A stretch of 64,000 nt of DNA from Massilia sp. ST3. Its GTDB lineage: Bacteria; Pseudomonadota; Gammaproteobacteria; Burkholderiales; Burkholderiaceae_D. Below the pieces are notes generated by a model, which saw only the letters and a list, made by a program, of their open reading frames with translations, made no database searches and was not told the origin of the DNA. The position numbers and the translations under genes were made by a program. The stretch lies in the NCBI RefSeq assembly GCF_018119405.1, contig NZ_JAGPWC010000007.1, positions 37,623 to 101,622 of the forward strand, read 5' to 3'. Below are positions 16,994-23,049 of this stretch, piece after piece. How positions within the stretch are numbered: the stretch's first letter is position 1; each line of letters opens with the position of its first letter.

Positions 16994-18049
16994 TCAGCGT
17001 TTCCTCAATGGGGCGGGCCGGTCCATCAATTTCCAGGCAGTAAAATGAGAATTCAGCCCTGATTTTGTCAGCCCCACTACCAAACCTGTTCCCAGTCCAA
17101 CCAGATGTGCCGTATTGCTACTGTTCGCACTAAGCAGAATACTTAATATGACGGACAAAATGGAGAAGGAAATGGCGAATAGTGCGAATCGTTCTGGAAA
17201 ATCTTCGGGGGTCCTGAGCGAAACTCCGCCGATCCATCCGAATAGTCCAAAAATTCCCCCAGAAAGCCCTAAGAAAGCATCCGGTCTAACGCTGTCTGGA
17301 AGTGCGCTCACGGCGAGCGCGGATACAATAACGTATGCAAAGAAATGAAAAACCAGCGTACGTCGGCCGATGGCGCTGGCGACGGCCCCGGCAATGAAAA
17401 GTGCGATAAAATTACCCACCCAATGTGCCCATCCAGAATGCAGCATCGGCCCGCTGATAAAACGCCAGTACTCGCCATCGGAAGCCCGGGAGAATACCAG
17501 GCCGTACTCGTACAAAAGGGGCTCCAGTCCGCTGGCGTCTGCTTGCAAGAATATCTGGATGCCGCCGCAAGCCAGCATAAGCGCTATCAATGGAAAAAGT
17601 ACGTGCTTCGGACGGTGATAGATGTAAGTCACGAACATCGACCGCTCTTGGGTCGATTTCAAGGAGCGAAGTGTCAGGAAGTAGTCCGAAGAGAAAAACG
17701 CGAAACATACAGCGCTAGCAAGCAATAACTGCCGCAATTTCACGACATTGCCCGCGCCGAACAGCAGCAGCATGCCGATGAATGCGATTGAGACCGCTAG
17801 AATCAGCATAATGGCTTTATGCTGGAGAAGCATGCCGCGGTGTAGCTTTCGCGACAACTCAGGCAGGCAAATTGCCGGAACAAATCCAGAAGCGTCGGGG
17901 GCGGAAACGAGAATCGGATCAAAGCAATGCCAGTGTCTCAACTCCTTTGCAAGTCCTCGCTCGCCGAATTTTACTTTATTCGAAGGCGGGCGAACATAAG
18001 ACCACCGCCTGTCTTCTTCCATCGATGCTTCAAGATTGATTCGATCCAT
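16994..18049 (-). CDS. rhomboid-family intramembrane serine protease
   Basis: This 351-residue membrane protein has an N-terminal cytosolic region of about 75 residues, two hydrophobic segments (about 78-97 and 107-122) and a six-helix rhomboid core. The core signatures are intact: EYWRFISGPMLHSGWAHWVGN supplies His209 and Asn213 (HxxxN), GLSGG supplies nucleophile Ser263, and NTAHLVGLGTG supplies catalytic His315. It should therefore be an active protease that cuts within the membrane. GC content is clearly lower than in the flanking genes (45% and 52% in two 60-base stretches I counted, against 65% in one from mutS), and both sides carry inverted MITE-like copies, suggesting acquisition. 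A double-glycine-leader peptide gene lies 60 bases upstream on the same strand, making processing, export or immunity of that peptide the obvious hypothesis. No Shine-Dalgarno sequence is evident before this ATG; Met10 is an alternative start. Confidence 0.85.
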   Translation of the reverse strand: MDRINLEASMEEDRRWSYVRPPSNKVKFGERGLAKELRHWHCFDPILVSAPDASGFVPAICLPELSRKLHRGMLLQHKAIMLILAVSIAFIGMLLLFGAGNVVKLRQLLLASAVCFAFFSSDYFLTLRSLKSTQERSMFVTYIYHRPKHVLFPLIALMLACGGIQIFLQADASGLEPLLYEYGLVFSRASDGEYWRFISGPMLHSGWAHWVGNFIALFIAGAVASAIGRRTLVFHFFAYVIVSALAVSALPDSVRPDAFLGLSGGIFGLFGWIGGVSLRTPEDFPERFALFAISFSILSVILSILLSANSSNTAHLVGLGTGLVVGLTKSGLNSHFTAWKLMDRPAPLRKR

Positions 18050-18076
18050 AGGTCAGACTTGTGGTTGCAATACTCG

Positions 18077-18097
18077 GCCTGAGCAAGTGTCAGGCCG
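18077..18097 (-). promoter_or_regulatory. intercistronic hairpin between peptide and rhomboid genes
   Basis: The perfect 7-bp stem GGCCTGA / TCAGGCC with a 7-base loop lies in the 60-base gap. No T-run follows on the minus strand, so partial termination or RNA processing that favours the upstream peptide message is more likely than full termination. Confidence 0.45.
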
Positions 18098-18109
18098 GTA
18101 TGAGACTTA

Positions 18110-18268
18110 TTAGCTCAGGTAAAACATTGCGGCTGCGATCGGGAAGCCGAATGCGAAAGTGGCGGGGCCACCCATTGCTCCGAGTGCCAGAATCAGGGTT
18201 GCGCCCTCGTCCCAGCTGAGTTTACCACCGCTTGCCATTTCAATTTCGTTAGTGTTCAGTTCTTGCAC
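18110..18268 (-). CDS. double-glycine-leader bacteriocin-like peptide precursor
   Basis: This 52-codon gene starts with GTG and is preceded by GGAG at an eight-base spacing; it ends in TAATAA. The first 15 residues, VQELNTNEIEMASGG (V read as Met), fit the class II bacteriocin/microcin leader consensus LSxxELxxIxGG at every key position: Leu at -12, Glu at -8, Ile at -7, Ala at -4, Gly-Gly at -2/-1. The predicted mature peptide has 37 residues, begins KLSWDEGATL, is net about -1, lacks Cys, and is strongly hydrophobic with a GAMGG segment and many Ala/Phe residues, suiting membrane insertion. No C39-peptidase exporter is present in the window. The rhomboid gene follows after 60 bases. The peptide is too short for ordinary gene callers and is easily missed. 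Bioactivity is inferred, not shown. Confidence 0.72.
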   Translation of the reverse strand: MQELNTNEIEMASGGKLSWDEGATLILALGAMGGPATFAFGFPIAAAMFYLS

Positions 18269-18385
18269 GATGCTGTCTCCAATAAGAGGTTATAAGTGGT
18301 TGCTGCAGGAGAATAATAGTTCGCATCGGGAAGCTTGTGTAGAGTTATTGGAAAATTACTTATGCCGAATATTATTATGCTCTTC

Positions 18386-18391
18386 TGTCAA
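18386..18391 (-). promoter_or_regulatory. candidate -35 (TTGACA) upstream of the peptide gene
   Basis: A perfect minus-strand TTGACA lies in AT-rich DNA about 120 bases before the GTG start. The matching -10 is poor (AT-rich CATAATAATAT is too close and CATAAG is 21 bases away), so the promoter is only suggested. Confidence 0.3.
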
Positions 18392-18426
18392 TCTTTCTTT
18401 TTTATACATGTTGTCTCATCGCGCCA

Positions 18427-18588
18427 GGGAAGCACTGATTTATCTGGCGCGTAGGAATCGGTCACGAAAAAGGCGCCCGGCAGGGCACAAACCGGAGCGA
18501 TACCAGGTGGTATCGCGAGGATTTGCAACGCCGCTGGGCGCATTTTCTCGTGGCCGAGGCCGCCGCCATGAATAAATCAGTGCTTCCC
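18427..18588 (-). mobile_element. MITE-like element, copy 2 (complete)
   Basis: This is a 162-bp non-coding element bounded by perfect 17-base terminal inverted repeats GGGAAGCACTGATTTAT / ATAAATCAGTGCTTCCC. An internal perfect hairpin, GCGATACCA-GG-TGGTATCGC, is present. It is inverted relative to copy 1 at 16640. No target-site duplication is evident on either side. Such elements are usually moved in trans by a transposase with matching ends. Confidence 0.8.
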
Positions 18589-18842
18589 GAGTACATGCTT
18601 TCTCACAGTGCTGTACTCAAGCGGGCCGATGATGAACCCCCGCGTCGGCGTGGCGCGCCTTGGAATGTCGGAAGTGGTCGACCGGTTGTCGATACGGCCC
18701 TAGCACGCCTCTCGGCCGACACTTTGCGATGATGGAGTTCACTCCAGGTGCCTGAGGCATGAATGTCGGAATTTTTTACATAAAGTTGCTATTGGTGAAC
18801 GGGTGTTGACCTAGGTTATTGATTTCATGTACTTTTTGTTGC
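18589..18842. other. intergenic stretch before the PEP-CTERM gene
   Basis: No gene is supported. GAGTACA / TGTACTC arms at 18589-18618 could form a weak hairpin. The 3' half is probably the upstream activating region for the sigma-54 promoter that follows. Confidence 0.4.
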
Positions 18843-18859
18843 TTGGCGTGATTGTTGCT
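18843..18859 (+). promoter_or_regulatory. sigma-54 (-24/-12) promoter of the PEP-CTERM gene
   Basis: TTGGCGTGATTGTTGCT matches the RpoN consensus TGGCAC-N5-TTGCW, with exactly ten bases between the GG and GC elements. The expected transcript start near 18869 leaves an 18-base leader holding GGGGGA before the ATG at 18887. Confidence 0.72.
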
Positions 18860-18886
18860 TTAAGTTACGATCGAACGGGGGACCAA

Positions 18887-19525
18887 ATGAAACGTCATGT
18901 AATCAAAATGCTCGGCTGGCTCACATTGAGCTCTTGCTTGGTGAACGCCCATGCCGGCGTCGTCGCGGCCGACAACACCTATGGGCTGTTCGACAATACC
19001 AACGGCCTGCGGACGCTGGACGTGACCAGCCATGGCAGCATCGCCGACCTGAACATCCTAGTGTCCTTCGCCAAGTGCGACAACCCGGTGCTGGGCGCGG
19101 CGGGCGGCGCTTGCGTCGGCACCGGCACCCCCTACGAAAACGAGATCGTCCTGCGCCTGACCAGCCCGGGCGGCGTGACGGTCGACCTGGTATCGCAGGG
19201 CACCTATACCCAGGGCAGCGTCGGCGCCGGACAGGTATCGGTCACCTTCGACGACGAAGGCGCGGCGCGCGGCGCGCAGGTGCAGGCGGGCAGCTTCCGT
19301 CCGGTCGGCATGCTGAGCGACTTCGACGGCCTGGACATGTTCGGCCTGTGGACGCTGTACATCGGCGACACCAACCGCCAGGATCCATTGGAATACTATT
19401 CCTCGCAGCTGATCGTCACCACCAATGGCGCGGACGATCCGGTCCCGGTGCCTGAGCCGGCTTCGCTGGGCCTGCTGGCCCTTGGCCTGGCGGGACTCGC
19501 CGCGGCGCGCCGCCGCCGTCCTTAA
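18887..19525 (+). CDS. PEP-CTERM protein with a P/Homo B-like domain
   Basis: This 212-residue exported protein has a signal peptide (MKRHVIKMLGWLTL..., cleavage after about VNAHA) and a C-terminal exosortase sorting signal: the VPEPASLG motif, a hydrophobic helix and a final RRRR cluster. The body at about 45-185 resembles the proprotein-convertase P domain: LNILVSFAKC, EIVLRLTSPGGVTVDL, VTFDDEGAARGAQVQAGSF and FGLWTLYIGDTNRQDP follow that order. The protein should be processed by exosortase and displayed or secreted with exopolysaccharide. The start at 18887 is chosen over an upstream ATG at 18827 because it follows the sigma-54 promoter and gives a proper signal peptide. Its stop overlaps the convergent gene's stop in TTAA. 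Confidence 0.85.
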   Translation: MKRHVIKMLGWLTLSSCLVNAHAGVVAADNTYGLFDNTNGLRTLDVTSHGSIADLNILVSFAKCDNPVLGAAGGACVGTGTPYENEIVLRLTSPGGVTVDLVSQGTYTQGSVGAGQVSVTFDDEGAARGAQVQAGSFRPVGMLSDFDGLDMFGLWTLYIGDTNRQDPLEYYSSQLIVTTNGADDPVPVPEPASLGLLALGLAGLAAARRRRP

Positions 19526-20346
19526 GCGAAACCGGCGCGGCCTTCCATCGCTACGTGGTCCTTGCACAGGGCCGCGAATTCTCCTTCGGCGCTACCCGCA
19601 ATCAGCACCAGCTCTTCCCCAAGCGCTACGGGGGTGCGGAAGCGGCACCAGACCGTTTCCACGGTCCGCCCCGATGCCTGCTGCAGCAAGGCGCAGGCTT
19701 TCGCCATGCTGTGCGCGCCGTGGATGATGGGCGCGCGCATGCCCATCAGGCGCGCCGACCACGGCCACAAATGGATCGGATTCCAGTCGCCCGACAGCGC
19801 CGCATAGCGCCGGCCCGCGTCCATGGCAAGCGTCCAGCGGCCCAGGGGCTGCCCGGACGGTGCCTCGCCCGCCGGTGACTTGCCTTCGGTTTTCCTGCCC
19901 CGCTTGACCAGGTAATTGCTGCTGCACGCGAACGCGAGCCGTTCGCCATCGAAGGCGCGCGTCTCGAGCAGGCAGTGAATCGCGCCATTGGCCGCGGGCG
20001 GCTGCATGCGCACCTCCGTGCTGATCGCCAGCGGCCGCGCCGGATCGATGGGTCCGTGCATGGAAAGCGTATTCTCGACGTGGATCAGCCCCGGAATCTT
20101 GAATAGCGTCGGACGGTCCAGCATCGTGGCCAGCTGGGCGCGCTGCGCCAGCAGGTAGAGGAAGGGCAGGGGCACGGCGTCGCCCGCGAACCCGAAGGCC
20201 GCGTTGTAGCGCCGCACATGGGCCTGGTCGATATGGGGAAGGATGTAGATGGCGCCGATGTCAGCGCCGGCGTGGCGAGAGGGACGCTTGAACAGCGCGC
20301 GCAAGAGCATGCGCGGGCCAAAGGGAGGAAGGAGCGGATGAGTCAT
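19522..20346 (-). CDS. MaoC-like hotdog-fold hydratase/dehydratase
   Basis: This 274-residue protein has a C-terminal hydratase-2 motif YAALSGDWNPIHL followed by IIHGAHSMAKA, supplying the catalytic Asp/His of MaoC-type enoyl-CoA hydratases. The N-terminal half looks like a second, degenerate hotdog domain, giving a double-hotdog architecture. The usual reaction is hydration of 2-enoyl-CoA or enoyl-ACP; in polyester producers such enzymes feed R-3-hydroxyacyl-CoA to polyhydroxyalkanoate synthesis, but no such genes adjoin it here. It stands alone, convergent with the PEP-CTERM gene. Confidence 0.82.
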   Translation of the reverse strand: MTHPLLPPFGPRMLLRALFKRPSRHAGADIGAIYILPHIDQAHVRRYNAAFGFAGDAVPLPFLYLLAQRAQLATMLDRPTLFKIPGLIHVENTLSMHGPIDPARPLAISTEVRMQPPAANGAIHCLLETRAFDGERLAFACSSNYLVKRGRKTEGKSPAGEAPSGQPLGRWTLAMDAGRRYAALSGDWNPIHLWPWSARLMGMRAPIIHGAHSMAKACALLQQASGRTVETVWCRFRTPVALGEELVLIAGSAEGEFAALCKDHVAMEGRAGFA

Positions 20347-20382
20347 CCGGCCAGGATACCCGACCCGCTCCCGTCAGGCTAT

Positions 20383-22965
20383 TCACGCCGCCTGCTTGGC
20401 CTCGCCGATGCGCTTGGCGATGTGGGCCAGGGCTTCGTCAACCTGGTCGATCAGGATCAGGCACAAATCGCCCGCCTCCAGGCGCGACAGCGCGCGGTCG
20501 ATGGCGACGAACTCGCCGTTGATTTCCTCGACGTGGGTGGTGCGGGTGGCGCCATCCAGGCCCTTGCGCAGCAGCGCGAGCACTTCGCCATCGGCGCGGC
20601 CGCGCTGGCACTGGTCCTGGTAGAGCAGCACGTCGTCGAACACCTTGCCCAGGATCTCGGTCTGCTGCGAGATGTCCTGGTCGCGGCGGTCGCCGGCGCC
20701 GCTGATCACCACCGAGCGGCGCTTGGCCGGCATGCCTTGCACGGCGGTGCTCAGCGCGGCGATCGCATCCGGGTTGTGGCCGTAGTCGGCGATCACGGTC
20801 GCGCCCTTGTACTCGAACACGTTGAAGCGGCCGGGCGCGTTGTCGCTCTCGCCCACGAAGGTCTTGAGGCCGCCGCGGATCGATTCCCACGAGGTGCCCA
20901 CCGCCCAGGCGGCGGCCACCGAGGCCATCACGTTCTCGACCTGGAAGCCGACCGCGCCGTTGCGGGTGATCGGCACCTCGCTCAGCGCGATGCGTTCCTG
21001 CTGCTTGCCCTGGGCGCAGACCAGGTGGCCGTCCTCGACGAAGACGACGCGGCGGCCCTGGGCGCGGTGCATCGACATGATCGGGTTGCCGATGTCCTGG
21101 GCGAAGAAGGTGATGTCGCCGCGGGTGACTTCGGCCATCGCCGCCACCACCGGGTCGGCGGCGTTCAGCACCGCCATGCCCTTGTCGGCCACGTTCTGCA
21201 CGATCACGCGCTTGAGGACCGCCAGGTCCTCGAGCGTGGTGATGTAGTTCAGGCCCAGGTGGTCGCCTGCGCCGATGTTGGTCACCACCGCCACCTGGCA
21301 GCGGTCGAAAGCCAGGCCTTCGCGCAGCAGGCCGCCGCGCGCGGTCTCGAACACGGCCGCGTCCACGTCCGGGTGCAGCAGCACGTTGCGCGCGCTGCGC
21401 GGGCCGCTGCAGTCGCCGCTGTCGATGCGGCGGCCTTCGATGTAGACGCCGTCGGTGTTGGTCATGCCAGTGCGCAGGCCCGATGCGGTCAGCAAGTGGG
21501 CGATCAGGCGCACGGTGGTGGTCTTGCCGTTGGTGCCGGTCACGGCCACTACCGGGATGCGGCCGTCGTCGCCAGGGGCGTACAGGGTGTCCATGATGGC
21601 TTCGCCGATCGGGCGGCTCTTGCCGAACGAAGGCGACAAGTGCATGCGCAGGCCGGGGGCGGCGTTGACTTCGACGATGCCGCCGTGCAGTTCCTCGATG
21701 GGTTTGAGCACGCTGTCGCACACCAGGTCGACGCCGCAGATGTCCAGGCCCACCATGTGGGCGGCGGCGATGGCGCGCGCCGCGACTTCCGGATGCACGT
21801 CGTCGGTGACGTCGGTGGCCGAGCCGCCGGTCGACAGGTTGGCGTTGTTGCGCAGGACCACGCGCTGTCCTTCGGCCGGCACCGAGTCGGCGTCCAGGCC
21901 CTGTTTGCTCAGGGTGGCCAGGGCGATGTCGTCGAAGCGGATCTTGGTCAGCGAGGTGGCATGGCCGTCGCCGCGGCGCGGGTCGCGGTTGACCTGCTCC
22001 ACCAGCTGGCGCACGGTCTGCTTGCCGTCGCCCACCACCTGCGGCGGGTCGCGGCGGGCGGCGGCCACCAGCTTGTCGCCGATGACGAGCAGGCGGTAGT
22101 CGTGGCCCGGCAGGTAGCGTTCGACCATGATGTCATCGCGGAATTCGGAAGCCGCGTGGAAGCCGGCCGTCAGCTGTTCCTTGGTGGTGACGTTGACGGT
22201 CACGCCCTTGCCCTGGTTGCCGTCCTTCGGCTTGATCACGACCGGCAGGCCGATTTCCTGTGCGGCGGCCCAGGCGTCTTCGGGATCGAGCACGGTGCGG
22301 CCGTGCGGCACCGGCACGCCGGCGGCGTCCAGCAGCTTCTTGCTCAGTTCCTTGTCCTGCGCGATCGATTCGGCGATGGCGCCGGTGGCATCGATCTCGG
22401 CGGCCTGGATGCGGCGCTGGCGGCTGCCCCAGCCGAACATGACCAGGCTGCCTTCGGTCAGGCGGCGGAAGGGGATGTTGCGGGCGACCGCGGCCTGCAC
22501 GATGGCGCCGGTCGACGGGCCAAGGCGCACGTCCTCGTCCAGTTCGCGCAGGCGCGCCAGGGCGCCGGCCAGGTCGAAGGGCTGGTCGGCGGCGGTGGCC
22601 TTGATCAGTTCCTGGGCCAGCTCCAGCGCCAGGCGGCCGACCTCTTCCTCGCTGTACTCGACCACCACCTGGTAGATGCCGCGTTCCAGGGTGGCGGTGG
22701 TGCGGCTGAAGGTCACCGGGCAGCCGGCTTCGGCCTGCAGGGCCAGGGCCGCGTGTTCGAGCACCTGCGCCATGGGGACGGTGTCGTCGTGGCCCATCGG
22801 CTGCAGCTGGCCGATGCGGGGGAAGCGCGCGCGCAGGCGCTGTTCGAAGCCGGACAGGGCGCCGATCGATTCCTCACTAGGGGTGCACGAGACGATCGCC
22901 TCGACCGAAGTGTGGTGGCTCCAGAGATTGGGGCCACGCAGGGCCCGTACGCGTGATACTTCCAT
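20383..22965 (-). CDS. cphA: cyanophycin synthetase
   Basis: This 860-residue enzyme polymerises aspartate and arginine into cyanophycin, a nitrogen and carbon storage polymer. Three modules are visible: an N-terminal domain with RALRGPNLWSH near residue 8; an ATP-grasp domain around 210-470 (GLPVVIKPKDGNQGKGV, VNAAPGLRMH) that adds Asp; and a C-terminal Mur-ligase-like domain with an intact P-loop, GVTGTNGKTTTVRL near residue 480, and YGHNPDAI near 735. The length fits CphA (about 870). It is the second gene after the cphA-like paralogue; the 84-base gap contains the hairpin GGCCCGGC / GCCGGGCC. Confidence 0.95.
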   Translation of the reverse strand: MEVSRVRALRGPNLWSHHTSVEAIVSCTPSEESIGALSGFEQRLRARFPRIGQLQPMGHDDTVPMAQVLEHAALALQAEAGCPVTFSRTTATLERGIYQVVVEYSEEEVGRLALELAQELIKATAADQPFDLAGALARLRELDEDVRLGPSTGAIVQAAVARNIPFRRLTEGSLVMFGWGSRQRRIQAAEIDATGAIAESIAQDKELSKKLLDAAGVPVPHGRTVLDPEDAWAAAQEIGLPVVIKPKDGNQGKGVTVNVTTKEQLTAGFHAASEFRDDIMVERYLPGHDYRLLVIGDKLVAAARRDPPQVVGDGKQTVRQLVEQVNRDPRRGDGHATSLTKIRFDDIALATLSKQGLDADSVPAEGQRVVLRNNANLSTGGSATDVTDDVHPEVAARAIAAAHMVGLDICGVDLVCDSVLKPIEELHGGIVEVNAAPGLRMHLSPSFGKSRPIGEAIMDTLYAPGDDGRIPVVAVTGTNGKTTTVRLIAHLLTASGLRTGMTNTDGVYIEGRRIDSGDCSGPRSARNVLLHPDVDAAVFETARGGLLREGLAFDRCQVAVVTNIGAGDHLGLNYITTLEDLAVLKRVIVQNVADKGMAVLNAADPVVAAMAEVTRGDITFFAQDIGNPIMSMHRAQGRRVVFVEDGHLVCAQGKQQERIALSEVPITRNGAVGFQVENVMASVAAAWAVGTSWESIRGGLKTFVGESDNAPGRFNVFEYKGATVIADYGHNPDAIAALSTAVQGMPAKRRSVVISGAGDRRDQDISQQTEILGKVFDDVLLYQDQCQRGRADGEVLALLRKGLDGATRTTHVEEINGEFVAIDRALSRLEAGDLCLILIDQVDEALAHIAKRIGEAKQAA

Positions 22966-23018
22966 AAACCGTCAGTCCTTTCGCGGGCCGCCCCGGCCGG
23001 GGCCAAGGCGGACACCAG

Positions 23019-23038
23019 GGCCCGGCGCCTGCCGGGCC
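23019..23038 (-). promoter_or_regulatory. intercistronic hairpin between the two cyanophycin synthetase genes
   Basis: An 8-bp perfect stem GGCCCGGC / GCCGGGCC with a four-base loop is not followed by a T-run, so it is more likely an mRNA processing or stability element than a terminator. Confidence 0.4.
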
Positions 23039-23049
23039 GTTTGCATAGA

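Noticed and set aside
13780..17043. 1087-codon plus-strand open frame
   Set aside because: It lies antisense to mutS and shows the same Gln/Gly/Val/Arg-rich shadow composition; it crosses the MITE-like copy.
18354..18411. 17-codon minus-strand frame (MYKKERLTEEHNN...) upstream of the GG-leader peptide, considered as a second peptide
   Set aside because: No ribosome site, no leader motif and no hydrophobic part; it overlaps the TTGACA promoter-like element.
18159..18575. 138-codon plus-strand frame over the peptide gene and MITE-like copy 2
   Set aside because: It has no ribosome site or recognisable domain, and it covers a conserved non-coding element and the better-supported minus-strand peptide gene.
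18421..18593. Target-site duplication around MITE-like copy 2
   Set aside because: The bases left (CGCCA) and right (GAGTA) of the terminal repeats do not match.
20218..22956. 912-codon plus-strand open frame
   Set aside because: Antisense shadow of cphA; the opposite strand has clear catalytic motifs.
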